Shown: positions 33,731-43,594, numbered from the stretch's first letter. The stretch: DNA of 44,527 nt from Alphaproteobacteria bacterium (GCA_900769705.1 CAAGHP010000008.1:1-44527), one strand, 5' to 3'. Numbers and translations are program-made. Notes: generated from the letters alone by a model not told the origin.

Positions 33731-35341
33731 ATGCCAAAATTCGGTTGGAAATGCTTTATAGGCAGCTTTTTATTTTCTTTAGCGGCGGTATTTGCTGCCA
33801 CTAAGGTGTATTTGCTATTGCCGGTTGCACAGCAAAATAAGACCGAAGCTCCGAATTTTGACAATATTGAAACTAAAGACATAAACCTGTTTGCCGATAC
33901 TGAAGAAAACAATCCGATTATTGAAAAATTTAATGAGCTGAATAACAGCTCAACTGCAGCTTCTTTATCTAAAGCGAGCGATGACCGGCCTCAGACTGCC
34001 TCGGAGATTGAAATCGCACAAAGCGAAACAGCTCCGGAAACTGATGATACGGTGCAAATTACAAGCGGAGTTCTATATGAGCCGGATGAACCGGAAAACG
34101 AAACCGCGGCTCCCGGCTTTCAAGCTGTCGCCGATATAGCGCAAAATGACATTGAAAAAACCGTAGCGACAGATAATTCTGATATAAAAGATAATAATAC
34201 AGATAATAATAATGAAGAAGAAACAGCCAACGCGGACAATGAAGAAGTGCTAAAAATTGCCGATGCCTCGGAAGCACCGATATTCATGATTCCGATTAAA
34301 CATAACTTTACCGTGCAAAATAAAGAAGTAAAAATTTCCAATGAAGCCGTGAACAGCCAAGTAGCGCTTGCCTCCAACAATGTCCGAGTGCAAAATTTGG
34401 GGACTGAAAACAAAATAGCTTCCGCCAGCATAGACAATTCTGCAGTTGACGAAACGGGCAAAGAGGCTGAACCATACTCTGATCCTTGGGTAGTTGCAAC
34501 TGCCGGAAATGACCATATAACAAAAAACAAGCTTGAAGCAGCATCTTCTGTCGAAAAAAACGTTGCTGCGCTTGATTTGCAAAAACCGGAACCGGCAAAG
34601 TCAGATAATGAGAAAAAAGTTGCTTATAAGATGGTGAAAAACATCTTGATTCCTATTCCGGAAGATATTGCCAATGATGAAAATCTGACACCTCAGCTTT
34701 CTTATTCAGAGGAAAATAAAAAATTAAGCGAAAAACTACGGCAAAGCGGAGAACTCGGTGACACTGCGGCTAAAGATGATGAAAAGCCCGATAAACCGGA
34801 AACTACGCCTTTACCAAAGCAAGAAACGCCGAAAGCCGATGAAAATGCAGAAAATTCGACCAGTTTGACCGACAGTATCAGTGCGTGGTTTTCATCATCA
34901 AAAAACAAAACTGATGATAAGAGTACAAATAATGACACTAAAACAAAATCCGGAGATTCCGCTTTCAGCAAACTTTTAGGCTTGGGGCGCAAAGACAACT
35001 CCAGCATTGCCCCGTCCGAGCTTAAATTGTCATTTCAGGTAAACCGCGCGGAAATTTCTGGACAAACTCTTGAATGGCTTAAAGCTTTTTCTGATAACGC
35101 CGTAAAAAACGATGATGTTTTTATTGAAATCAGAATCGACGGCTCCGGCTCATATGAACTGCAGCAAAAACGCTTGAACCTTTTATATTCAATTTTGGTA
35201 AATAATGGTGTTGATTACAATAAAATTAACATAATTTTTACCGAAAGAGAGCCAAACTCTTTTATTATTAGAAATGTTAGATACGCCAGCGAAGAAGATG
35301 CGAACAAAGCCCGCAAAAAGGCTTATAACCCTTGGTATTAA
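33731..35341 (+). CDS. Inner-membrane-anchored protein with OmpA-like C-terminal domain
   Basis: This 536-residue protein has a short N-terminus, one membrane helix (about 7-30, 'CFIGSFLFSLAAVFAATKVY'), a long acidic Asn/Glu/Lys/Ala-rich disordered region and a folded C-terminus (about 430-520). The C-terminus has 'LKLSFQVNRAEISGQTLEWL', 'DVFIEIRIDGSGSYELQQKR' and 'NLLYSILVNNGVDYNKINI', which match a degenerate OmpA/MotB peptidoglycan-binding fold. The ATG at 33731 has AAGGG 7 nt upstream; a TTG at 33659 is in frame but not needed. As the first gene of the pilus operon it probably spans the periplasm and ties the machine to the cell wall. It is not a known member of the IncI pil set. Confidence 0.7.
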   Translation: MPKFGWKCFIGSFLFSLAAVFAATKVYLLLPVAQQNKTEAPNFDNIETKDINLFADTEENNPIIEKFNELNNSSTAASLSKASDDRPQTASEIEIAQSETAPETDDTVQITSGVLYEPDEPENETAAPGFQAVADIAQNDIEKTVATDNSDIKDNNTDNNNEEETANADNEEVLKIADASEAPIFMIPIKHNFTVQNKEVKISNEAVNSQVALASNNVRVQNLGTENKIASASIDNSAVDETGKEAEPYSDPWVVATAGNDHITKNKLEAASSVEKNVAALDLQKPEPAKSDNEKKVAYKMVKNILIPIPEDIANDENLTPQLSYSEENKKLSEKLRQSGELGDTAAKDDEKPDKPETTPLPKQETPKADENAENSTSLTDSISAWFSSSKNKTDDKSTNNDTKTKSGDSAFSKLLGLGRKDNSSIAPSELKLSFQVNRAEISGQTLEWLKAFSDNAVKNDDVFIEIRIDGSGSYELQQKRLNLLYSILVNNGVDYNKINIIFTEREPNSFIIRNVRYASEEDANKARKKAYNPWY

Positions 35342-35387
35342 CTTTTGCTTGCTATTTTAATTGCAACCTGTATTATAGGAAAATACG

Positions 35388-36188
35388 ATGATATACAACT
35401 TTGAAAGAAATATTATAACAAATAAGCTTACCGCATTAAGTTTATTTCTGTGCCTTTTTGCATTGAGCGGCTGTATCAGCAATAAAAGCTATTTAGAAGA
35501 AGAATGCCAAGACGGTATTTGCACCAGCGAACAGGAATATCGCGAAGTTTGCACCGAAACGCCTGACGGCTTCAGCGTATGCGAAGATGCACCTGAACCA
35601 GCAGCAGACATAAATTATACACGCACACAAGCAGATTTCCGCACTTACGGCGAGCGTACACCTAGGGATCATCGTATAACGCAAGCCGGCGCCGGAAACA
35701 ATATTTCTGCTGCCGTGCCGCCAAGCATTGACAATGAAGTTGTCGATTATGAAGCTGAAGTTATGGAACGCGATGGCGCTGCCGGCGCACCTGCAGGCAC
35801 AGGATATATTCAAAGTTCTGCTCCGCAAGGCGGAAGAAACGCTGCTTATATTCAATCTCAAGGAACAGTCCAGACTGAAGAAACTCAGCAAGAAGAGCCT
35901 AAAGCCGAAGAAGAAGATAAAAATAAAGACTGGCTGGCAGAAGAAGGACAAAGCCTGAAAGAGCTCCTGACTCAATGGAGCGAAGAATCCGGCTGGAGAT
36001 TGATTTGGAAAACAAACCGCAACTACACACTAAATGCAGGCGCAATGTTCAGAGGCAACTTTGCCGATGTGTCGTCTGCCCTTGTACGCGCTTTTGCCCG
36101 AGCAAGACCGGCTCCGGTAGCTACATTTTATAAAGGTAACCGCGTCTTGGTAATTGAAACTATGGAGGACGAAAATGCGTATGACTAA
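35388..36188 (+). CDS. pilL: PilL-like lipoprotein with C-terminal TcpQ domain
   Basis: This 266-residue protein has an N-terminal lipoprotein signal with lipobox LFALSGC (Cys29). A Cys-containing acidic segment and a disordered Gln/Glu/Ala linker follow. The C-terminal domain (about 182-257) has 'GQSLKELLTQWSEESGWRLI', 'GAMFRGNFADVSSALVRAF' and 'KGNRVLVIE', the TcpQ/PilL pattern that supports secretin assembly in type IVb pili. ATAGGA lies upstream. It overlaps pilN by 14 bp, so the lipoprotein and the secretin are co-translated. Confidence 0.85.
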   Translation: MIYNFERNIITNKLTALSLFLCLFALSGCISNKSYLEEECQDGICTSEQEYREVCTETPDGFSVCEDAPEPAADINYTRTQADFRTYGERTPRDHRITQAGAGNNISAAVPPSIDNEVVDYEAEVMERDGAAGAPAGTGYIQSSAPQGGRNAAYIQSQGTVQTEETQQEEPKAEEEDKNKDWLAEEGQSLKELLTQWSEESGWRLIWKTNRNYTLNAGAMFRGNFADVSSALVRAFARARPAPVATFYKGNRVLVIETMEDENAYD

Positions 36189-37839
36189 TTTAGTAAAACT
36201 GGCCGTTATCGGTATTTTGGGAGTAACGGTTGCCTGCTCTGTTTCTCCGGAAATGGATGAAAGCCTGGCCCGCCAAACCGAAAACGCTTTGGATTTGAAA
36301 CAAAAGGCGGCCGTTCCGGGAGACCCTATTCCGGATGATGTTGTCAGAGTTAAAAATGATATTTGGCTTGGCGACACCAGCACTATTGAATTTGAAGGAC
36401 AGCCTGTTCCGGCTTATTTGGAAACAAAAGACGGAATTACTTTAATCAGCAACCGCCCGATTACTTTATATGAAATCGGCAGTATGATTAACAAAATTAC
36501 TTCGCTTTCGGTTCGTTATGCTCCGGAATTGGAAGAAAATGCCGTTGCTAATGCCGACAAAAACCAACCGGCAATGAAAGATATCGGCGTGCAATGGACT
36601 GATTCAACAAAAATGATTGTAAACTATAAAGGTCCTATCAGCGGACTTTTGGATGAAGTTGCAAATCGTTTCGGAATTTGGTGGAAATACGAAAAAAATG
36701 AAATTTATTTCTATAAATATATTACCAAAACTTTCGTGCTGTATTCTTTGCCGACTAACCCTTCTTTGAGCGTTTCCGTAGGCGGTTCCGGCGGTTCATC
36801 AAGCATTTCACAAAGCAGCTCGGTTGACGGCATGGATATGTGGGGCAACATTCAAAGCACCATCAGCTCCATGATTACATCCGACTCTAATTTAGTTATG
36901 GATAAAGGTGCCGGTACAATCACTCTGACGGCAACCCCGACGGATATTAAACGCGTGGCAAAATATATCAATGAGCAAAACCAGCGTGTTTCCAAGCAAG
37001 TTGCAATCAGCGTGAAGGTTATTCAAGTTAATATTTCCAACGCTGATAAATACAGCTTGGACTTGTCTGCCACCTTCAACAAGCGCGGTTCAATAAAAGA
37101 CATTACCGGAAATACGACTTCTACGCTGGATAATGCGCTTTCTAATTTGACAATGGGTATCAGCTCAAGCCGCTGGAGCGTAGATGCTGCTATGCAGGCT
37201 TTGTCGCAGGAAGGACAAACCAACTTGGTTACCAGCGGTACAGTTACAACCATGAACAATAAGCCGGCACCAATCCAAGTGGTAAAGACTCAGAACTATA
37301 TCTCGCAGATTACCAAAACAAACAGCGGCGATTCTGATACCTACGATATTTCTGTAGAAACAGAAGAAATTGAAACCGGCTTTACGATGAGCGTGTTACC
37401 GCGTATTTTAGACCATGGCAGAATTTTGATGTTCTTTAACCTGACCTTGTCTGACTTGTTGTCATTGGATGCCGTAAATGTTTCCGGTGGCAGCTCATCT
37501 TCCAGCAACAGTAGCTCCGGCGACAGCAGTTCGGGCGATAGCGGTTCGGGCGATAGCAGCTCAAACAGCAAGTCCGGCGGTGACAGCGAATTTATTCAAA
37601 ATCCGGTTATCGAAACCCGCGGCTTTACTCAAGAAGTGGCCATGAAATCAGGCGAAACTTTGATTTTGGCAGGTTATGAACGTGTTGAAGATTCCGCAGA
37701 CAAAAAAGGTGTGGGCAATCCTAAAAACACCTTACTCGGCGGATCGCAAAGCGCTGAAAAAGACAGAACAATCTTGGTTATTATGTTGACTCCGGTTGTT
37801 TTGGAATCCCCGTTATCGCCGGAATCTAGAATGAACTAA
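36175..37839 (+). CDS. pilN: Type IVb pilus secretin PilN
   Basis: This 554-residue lipoprotein has lipobox 'LGVTVACS'. N-terminal ring domains (about 60-300) include 'LISNRPITLYEIGSMINKI' and 'ATPTDIKRVAKYINEQNQRV'. The secretin domain (about 305-550) has 'TGFTMSVLPRILDHGRI' and 'RGFTQEVAMKSGETLILAG', ending 'RTILVIMLTPVVLE'. It forms the outer-membrane pore for the thin pilus. GGAGG lies 6 nt before the ATG at 36175; a TTG at 36154 is not needed. A Ser/Gly/Asp low-complexity insertion (about 437-470) interrupts the C-terminal secretin region. Confidence 0.93.
   Translation: MRMTNLVKLAVIGILGVTVACSVSPEMDESLARQTENALDLKQKAAVPGDPIPDDVVRVKNDIWLGDTSTIEFEGQPVPAYLETKDGITLISNRPITLYEIGSMINKITSLSVRYAPELEENAVANADKNQPAMKDIGVQWTDSTKMIVNYKGPISGLLDEVANRFGIWWKYEKNEIYFYKYITKTFVLYSLPTNPSLSVSVGGSGGSSSISQSSSVDGMDMWGNIQSTISSMITSDSNLVMDKGAGTITLTATPTDIKRVAKYINEQNQRVSKQVAISVKVIQVNISNADKYSLDLSATFNKRGSIKDITGNTTSTLDNALSNLTMGISSSRWSVDAAMQALSQEGQTNLVTSGTVTTMNNKPAPIQVVKTQNYISQITKTNSGDSDTYDISVETEEIETGFTMSVLPRILDHGRILMFFNLTLSDLLSLDAVNVSGGSSSSSNSSSGDSSSGDSGSGDSSSNSKSGGDSEFIQNPVIETRGFTQEVAMKSGETLILAGYERVEDSADKKGVGNPKNTLLGGSQSAEKDRTILVIMLTPVVLESPLSPESRMN
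37516..37560 (+). repeat. Three tandem 15-bp repeats in the secretin gene
   Basis: CTCCGGCGACAGCAG, TTCGGGCGATAGCGG and TTCGGGCGATAGCAG follow each other at 37516-37530, 37531-37545 and 37546-37560. They encode a Ser/Gly/Asp pentad. Copy-number change by slippage would stay in frame. Confidence 0.85.
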
Positions 37840-37856
37840 CTTTAAGGAGAAGGCTC

Positions 37857-39101
37857 GTGGCTGAAGATTTTGAAGAAGAAAAAGCATGGAAATCATCCTT
37901 CACTGAAGGCGGGGTGACCTATGCCGCCAGCTTGTTCTGGCAACCTTTAATTAACGAAGACAGCCCGCTGCCCGAAGTAAAAGAAGCTGCCGAAAATATT
38001 TTGGAAGGCGCTGACTTATACGCTGTCCGAAAAGGAAAATCTTCTCAGTTCGGCTTGGCCGCATCTTCTCAAGGTTTTGTAAAAGGCACGCCATCTGCCG
38101 CCATCGCTTTGGTGACGGCACTTGGCAACGTAACCTCTTTTTTGGGCGTGTTTAAAGTTGACGGCGGCTGGTGGTACATCTGCTTCAGAAATGATGTTAT
38201 CTTGTCTGACGGCGATACGCTGTTTGTAAATGAAAAAGATGCCAAAGACCAGTTTATATCCATGCTGGCAGTTCCGGACTGGGATATGCTGTTTGCTCCG
38301 CAGGAATGGGGAATAGAAGATACCAAACCTGATGCTCTTTCCACCCTTATCAACCGCGGTTTGCTGGTCAAGCTGGATAAAATCAACGGCAGCAACGATA
38401 TGATTATGCTGGGCGTTGTGATTGTGGGTTTTGCCATTATTTTATGGTACGGCTATTCCACACTGCAAAGCTTGTTTTTCTCGGCTCCGGAAGCGCCGGT
38501 AATTGCTCCGGTCGAACAGGTAGAAGCTCCGGCACCGGAGCCTCCTGAACCAAAGCCTTGGGAAAAACTGGACAATCCGGTAGATGTGATGCGTGAATGC
38601 TACAGTGCTGCTAAAAAAGTTGTGCAGATTGTAACTCCGGGCTGGTCACTTGAAGGCATTACCTGCAACGGCGGCGGTCTGATAACCAGCTGGAAGCGTG
38701 ATTTGGGACGTATTACTTGGATGGAGCAAGCTTTGAATGTTTCAGGCGTAAACTTTACTTCACGAGAAATTTCTGAAGACGGTAATACTTTTATGGTAAC
38801 AGTACCTATCGGGGAAATTTCCGTATTAAATTCTCCTCCGGAATATACCGAAAAAGAATTACGCAACATTATTAACGACTTAAACCAAACATTGACAACA
38901 GAAATTCATCTGGAAAGAAAAAGCTGGACTTCTCCGCGCGGTACACTCTATCGTATTATGGATTTCAGCGTTGCATCAAATAACGATCCGCTTACCTGGA
39001 TTGAATTGTTAATGAAATTTTCAGGTTTATCTGTTAAAGAAATAACATACGATATCAATAGCAGCACTTGGACTTACAAGGGGGAAATATATGAGCTATA
39101 A
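37857..39101 (+). CDS. pilO: Type IVb pilus accessory protein PilO
   Basis: This 414-residue protein has a cytosolic N-terminal domain of about 180 residues ('SSFTEGGVTYAASLFWQPL', 'DLYAVRKGKSSQFGLA'). One membrane helix (about 182-203) is followed by a Pro/Glu linker and a periplasmic domain of about 170 residues. This is the bitopic layout of PilO2/IncI PilO, a PilM-PilN-type inner-membrane alignment protein rather than the short PilO of type IVa pili. The start is GTG with AAGGAGA 6 nt upstream. It overlaps the next gene by 11 bp. Confidence 0.82.
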   Translation: MAEDFEEEKAWKSSFTEGGVTYAASLFWQPLINEDSPLPEVKEAAENILEGADLYAVRKGKSSQFGLAASSQGFVKGTPSAAIALVTALGNVTSFLGVFKVDGGWWYICFRNDVILSDGDTLFVNEKDAKDQFISMLAVPDWDMLFAPQEWGIEDTKPDALSTLINRGLLVKLDKINGSNDMIMLGVVIVGFAIILWYGYSTLQSLFFSAPEAPVIAPVEQVEAPAPEPPEPKPWEKLDNPVDVMRECYSAAKKVVQIVTPGWSLEGITCNGGGLITSWKRDLGRITWMEQALNVSGVNFTSREISEDGNTFMVTVPIGEISVLNSPPEYTEKELRNIINDLNQTLTTEIHLERKSWTSPRGTLYRIMDFSVASNNDPLTWIELLMKFSGLSVKEITYDINSSTWTYKGEIYEL

Positions 39102-40695
39102 AATTAAAAATAAAAATATTGCCTTGATTGCCGTGATGTTTATGGCAACAATGGCTTTTAGCCAAACCGGTTATGCGCAGGTAGAAAATGCACCGGCAGA
39201 AACTCCGGCAGCTCAGGACAATCAATCCCTTGAGCAGTCTGATGATTTGTTTGGCCTTGATGAAGAAGAACCGGCAGGAGCCGAGGCAGTTCAAACAAAA
39301 GCCGACGATGCTGCAGATGCTCCGGCGTTGAACAGTGCCGACGCCAATCCGGAAAGCAATTCTGCTCCGCAGGCCGAAAATGAAGCTAAACCGGAAGAAC
39401 CGGCTGATGCCGGACTGACTGACGAGGCTAAAGAGCCTCAGCCTGACAGTTTAAATAATATTTCGGCTGATGATGTTAAACAGGCTCAGGGCGATTTAAA
39501 CGCTGATTTGAAAAAATCTCAAGCGGCCGATAAAGACGCGGCCGATGCCGATTTAGCAGCCGAAGCGATTGCCGAAGCTCCTAAATCTCCGTTTGAAAGT
39601 TTTGGTAACACCATTCTTTCTAAGGTTGATAACAGTTTGTTTAACCAGATGTCAAACATTGAAAAACAAACCACTATCTTAAACCTTGAATATAAACGTG
39701 AAGAGGTCAGAAACAGAATTGAAGCTTTGCGCATGCAGCGTCTGAAAGCCAGACAAGAAGAAGCAGCTCGCCAAAAAGCTGAAGAAGAACGTTTAAAAGA
39801 AGAAGAAAATCAGCGTAAAATTAAAGAATTGGAAGCGCAGGAAAAATTAAGAAAAGCGGAAATGGAATTAGAAAAAGTCCGTCAAGCCCGCGTTTTGAAT
39901 GAATATATGAATGAAATGCTGATTACAAACCAAAAATGGGTAGAGAAAAATGCGGCTCTGCAAAATCAGGTAAAAGAACTACGTGACGAACGCCGGACTT
40001 TGATTAAAAATTTTGAAACACAGGTTTCCGCTATACGCCGCGAAGTTTCCGCAACTGTTCAAAAAGCTGAAAACGCCAAAGCAGCCCATGAAAGAGTTGT
40101 CGCTTCTTTAGAAACTCAAATCAAGAATTTGAAAAAAACTATTATGCAAAGCGAGGAAACCTTACAGCAGCTTAAAAACGGCAATTCCGCCAATCCGTTT
40201 GCCGAAGGTATAGACGAAGATGCTATTGATATGTCTGATGAATATGCTATTATGGATATTACAGGAAAAGGCAAAGACATTATAGCTAAGATTTTGAACA
40301 AAGAAGGTACAACATTTATTGTCCATGTCGGTTCAATGCTGAAGGGCGGCGAAGTTGTGACTGCCATTACAGACAACTATATTGCTTTTGATAACAAAGG
40401 AGCCAAGAGCTATCTGTATACCGGCGGAACAGTACGTGAATATGAACCGGAATCTTCATTCAACGGTGCCGATAAAACGCCTATTGCCGCATCCGGCGTT
40501 ATAAACCGCAATGCTGCAATCAAAAATGTACGCGGCGCGGTAGCTGCCCAGACTAAAAACTCAGGAGGTAAAGCAGCTCCTGCTGCTCCGGCCGAAAGCA
40601 ACAACGGCTCGTCCGACAGGCCTAAGCGCAGAACTGCCTCCACAGGCGGAGGTTCTGGAATTGGCTCTTTAGGACAAGGAATGTTTGTAAAATAA
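39091..40695 (+). CDS. pilP: PilP-like periplasmic pilus biogenesis protein with long coiled coil
   Basis: This 534-residue protein has a signal peptide (ending TGYAQ) and an acidic Ala/Pro-rich region. A long charged coiled coil (about 187-360) includes 'KAEEERLKEEENQRKIKELE'. A small folded domain (about 385-455) has 'MDITGKGKDIIAKI', 'FIVHVGSMLKGGEVV' and 'NKGAKSYLYTGGTVREY', which fits the PilP/GspC homology-region fold that binds the secretin. A basic Gly/Ser tail ends it. IncI PilP proteins are about 150-200 residues, so this one is much enlarged by the coiled coil. GGGGG lies before the ATG inside pilO. Confidence 0.75.
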   Translation: MSYKIKNKNIALIAVMFMATMAFSQTGYAQVENAPAETPAAQDNQSLEQSDDLFGLDEEEPAGAEAVQTKADDAADAPALNSADANPESNSAPQAENEAKPEEPADAGLTDEAKEPQPDSLNNISADDVKQAQGDLNADLKKSQAADKDAADADLAAEAIAEAPKSPFESFGNTILSKVDNSLFNQMSNIEKQTTILNLEYKREEVRNRIEALRMQRLKARQEEAARQKAEEERLKEEENQRKIKELEAQEKLRKAEMELEKVRQARVLNEYMNEMLITNQKWVEKNAALQNQVKELRDERRTLIKNFETQVSAIRREVSATVQKAENAKAAHERVVASLETQIKNLKKTIMQSEETLQQLKNGNSANPFAEGIDEDAIDMSDEYAIMDITGKGKDIIAKILNKEGTTFIVHVGSMLKGGEVVTAITDNYIAFDNKGAKSYLYTGGTVREYEPESSFNGADKTPIAASGVINRNAAIKNVRGAVAAQTKNSGGKAAPAAPAESNNGSSDRPKRRTASTGGGSGIGSLGQGMFVK

Positions 40696-40699
40696 AAAA

Positions 40700-42466
40700 A
40701 TGACTGAAGAAAGTGTTAAACAGGTTCAAACTTTAAGCAGCGCCGAGCGTATCAGCTCCGGCGCGCTAAAACCTGCCGAAACAACAAAAATATCGCCCAA
40801 AAAAGAAACTGCGGCCACACTTTCTTCGGTGCTTGCTCCGCCGCCGATAAAAAAAAGTTCGGATATTGAAGAAGATAAAAGCGACAATACCGGCAATAAT
40901 GAAAATATTTTTCAAACCCTATTTGCCAACGGCAACAAAGTTTTAACCGCCGAAGATGGTGACTTGAATATAAACAGCGAAACCAGACGTATGCTGGTGC
41001 TGTTCTCCGACGGTACATATCTTATTGATGAAGCTCACCGCTTTGACGGACAGGTTTTAAACTTTACGTCAATTGCTAAACGCCGCAAGTTAATTATACA
41101 TACGCCTAAATACATTTCAGCGCAAGAAATTGCTGCAATTTACGCATATGCAACCCGCGGCTCCGGCGAAATTAAGATGACGGCTCAAGAATCTGTAGAC
41201 TATCAGATGCAGATTGACTTTTTGAGTGTGATTAACCGTGCAGCTTCTAAAAAAGTGTCTGATATTCACGTTATTGTAGCTGATTCAACACTGATTATGT
41301 TCCGTGTCAACGGTATGATGGAACGCGAGCTTGAATACTCCAAAGATTGGGGCGAAGCGTTTGTGCGCGCGGCCTTTGCGTCGGCGGATATTTCCGATGC
41401 CAACTATGCACAAAATGAATTTCAAGGCGCACAAAAGCTGGGTTCAACACCTCTGCGCGGCACTGACGGCAAATTAACCTTGCCGCACAACGTGCTGGCT
41501 ATTCGTTTGCAATTCAACCCTGTGGCTTTTGGTTCGCAATATTTGGTTATGCGTTTGCTGTATGCCGATGATAATCCGAACGGAAACGGCGACTTAAAAT
41601 CTTTGGGATTGGGCGAACGCGAGCTCAATCTGTTTTATCGTTTGCGCGCCACTGCAGTTGGGCTGAATATCGTGGCCGGCCCGACAGGTTCCGGTAAATC
41701 AACCACCTTGCAGCGCAATATGATTAAACTGATTCAAGAACGTAACGGTGAAATCAACGTGATTACAGTGGAAGATCCGCCGGAATATCCGATTCCTGGC
41801 GCACGGCAAATGCCGGTGACAAACGCCAATACCGAAGAAGAAAAAGATGAAGAATTTACCAAAGCCTTGTCAGCAGCCCTGCGTTCCGACCCAGATGTGA
41901 TGATGGTCGGTGAAATTCGTTCGCTTTCAGCTGCGGACTTGGTGTTTAAAGGTGCCCTTTCAGGCCACAGCGTGTGGTCCACGCTGCACGCCAACTCAGC
42001 GCCGGCTATTATTACTCGTTTGCGCGATATGGGCGTTCAGCCATATATGCTGAGCGATCCGGAAATTATGAAAGGTTTGATTTCTCAACGCTTGTTCCGT
42101 AAAATCTGCCCGTATTGCCGCATATCTGTAAAAGAGCGGATGAATGATCCGTCTTATCAGCGCCTAAAAACTGCTTTGGGCGACTACGGAATAGAAAACA
42201 CGTATTTGCGCGGCCCGGGGTGTAAATATTGCAATCACAAGGGTGTTATCGGACGTATGTCGGTTCCGGAAATTATTGTGCCGGATGCGCACTTTTTACA
42301 GCTGATGGTAAACGGCGATACCAAAAACGCTATTGACTATTGGGTAAGCGAGCTGGACGGACGGCCTTTGCGCGAAGCTGCGATTGAACGTATGCTTAAA
42401 GGATATATCGATTTAGATGAAATTGAACGCTGGTGCGGCTTGCTGGATCAACGCCCGATTTATTAG
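40700..42466 (+). CDS. pilQ: Pilus assembly ATPase PilQ (GspE/PilB family)
   Basis: This 588-residue ATPase has a disordered N-terminus of about 90 residues and an N2-type domain with 'SKKVSDIHVIV'. The motor has Walker A AGPTGSGKSTT (about 328-338), the Asp box 'INVITVEDPPEYPI', Walker B 'DVMMVGEIRS' and the His box 'GHSVWSTLHANS'. A zinc-binding CPYC (about 470) and CKYC (about 508) pair marks extension-type GspE/PilB enzymes. It polymerises the pilus through PilR. The only nearby purine-rich site (AAGGA near 40675) is far from the ATG, so translation probably depends on coupling with pilP, whose stop is 4 nt upstream. Confidence 0.93.
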   Translation: MTEESVKQVQTLSSAERISSGALKPAETTKISPKKETAATLSSVLAPPPIKKSSDIEEDKSDNTGNNENIFQTLFANGNKVLTAEDGDLNINSETRRMLVLFSDGTYLIDEAHRFDGQVLNFTSIAKRRKLIIHTPKYISAQEIAAIYAYATRGSGEIKMTAQESVDYQMQIDFLSVINRAASKKVSDIHVIVADSTLIMFRVNGMMERELEYSKDWGEAFVRAAFASADISDANYAQNEFQGAQKLGSTPLRGTDGKLTLPHNVLAIRLQFNPVAFGSQYLVMRLLYADDNPNGNGDLKSLGLGERELNLFYRLRATAVGLNIVAGPTGSGKSTTLQRNMIKLIQERNGEINVITVEDPPEYPIPGARQMPVTNANTEEEKDEEFTKALSAALRSDPDVMMVGEIRSLSAADLVFKGALSGHSVWSTLHANSAPAIITRLRDMGVQPYMLSDPEIMKGLISQRLFRKICPYCRISVKERMNDPSYQRLKTALGDYGIENTYLRGPGCKYCNHKGVIGRMSVPEIIVPDAHFLQLMVNGDTKNAIDYWVSELDGRPLREAAIERMLKGYIDLDEIERWCGLLDQRPIY

Positions 42467-42475
42467 GAGTGAAAA

Positions 42476-43594
42476 ATGCCTGAAGTAAAAAAACAAAGTG
42501 CCTTTAACAAAGCAATGCGCAACAGCAACCAATGGCTGATGTCATACGCCAAGATTATGTGTTCTCTTTCCAACAAAAGTCGCCTGAAAATATATCGTAA
42601 GCTGGCGGCTTTGCTGCGAAACCGTTTTTCACTTATGAATGCGCTTGATATGATTTATAACGGCCTGTCCGATGACGGTAAGCATCCGTCAGAACCTATG
42701 GCGATTGCCGTCGGTGCTTGGGGACGTGCTCTACAAGAAGGTCATCCGTTTTCGGATTGTTTAAAAGGCTGGGCGCCAAGCCGCGAACGCTTGATGCTTT
42801 CGGTTGGCGATGTATCTGACTTGGAAAGCGCACTTTTAAACTTGATTAAAGTAACCGAAGGCTCCACCCGTATGATTCGCCCGATTGTCAGCGCCATCGC
42901 CTATCCGTCGTTTTTGTTGATGATGTCAGTATTGATTCTGTACGCCATCGGTGTTTATATGGTGCCGCCAATGCTGGATGCTGCGCCAAACACACGCTGG
43001 ACAGGCACCGCCAAAACATTGATTGACTTGTCGGAATGGATTCAGGCCAACTGGCTGATTGCTTTTTCAATTTTTCCGATTTTAGCAATCATTATTTATA
43101 TAACTATCGGTATATGGACAGGGCCGGTTCGTGTAAAAATAGACCGATGCCCGCCTTGGTCTTTGTATAAGATTTTTACGGGTATTACTTGGCTTTTAGC
43201 CTTATCAGCCTTGGTAAAAGGCGGCGTGCCGGTGTCTGTGGCTCTGACTTCTCTGCGCCGCGATTCTAATAAATACTTAAAAGAAAAAATAGACGGAGCC
43301 CTGTTTCACATCAAAAACGGTGATAACTTGGGTCAAGCCTTGGATAAAGCCGGTTATGAATTTCCGGATAAACAAATTATTACCGATTTGAAAATTTATT
43401 CTGAATTGGATAACTTTGAAGAAGCTTTGGACAAGCTGGCTAATGAATGGCTGGAAGAATCCGTATATATGATTGAACAAAGAGCTGAAATTATGAACAT
43501 GGTGGCAATGCTTACCGTTTCTGGTATTATTGCTTGGGCTGTGTTCGGTACGTTTGATATGCAAGATCAAATTACCAGTGCAATGGGTAAATAG
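42476..43594 (+). CDS. pilR: Pilus inner-membrane platform protein PilR (GspF family)
   Basis: This 372-residue protein has two copies of the T2SF/GspF domain (about 35-160 and 230-350), each with a conserved Gly/Pro helix turn such as 'EGHPFSDCLKGWAPSRERL' and 'NGDNLGQALDKAGYEFPDKQ'. Membrane segments lie near 140-165, 185-210 and 345-365. It is the platform through which PilQ drives pilin assembly. It starts 10 nt after pilQ with AGGAG, and ends 10 nt before the next gene. Confidence 0.92.
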   Translation: MPEVKKQSAFNKAMRNSNQWLMSYAKIMCSLSNKSRLKIYRKLAALLRNRFSLMNALDMIYNGLSDDGKHPSEPMAIAVGAWGRALQEGHPFSDCLKGWAPSRERLMLSVGDVSDLESALLNLIKVTEGSTRMIRPIVSAIAYPSFLLMMSVLILYAIGVYMVPPMLDAAPNTRWTGTAKTLIDLSEWIQANWLIAFSIFPILAIIIYITIGIWTGPVRVKIDRCPPWSLYKIFTGITWLLALSALVKGGVPVSVALTSLRRDSNKYLKEKIDGALFHIKNGDNLGQALDKAGYEFPDKQIITDLKIYSELDNFEEALDKLANEWLEESVYMIEQRAEIMNMVAMLTVSGIIAWAVFGTFDMQDQITSAMGK

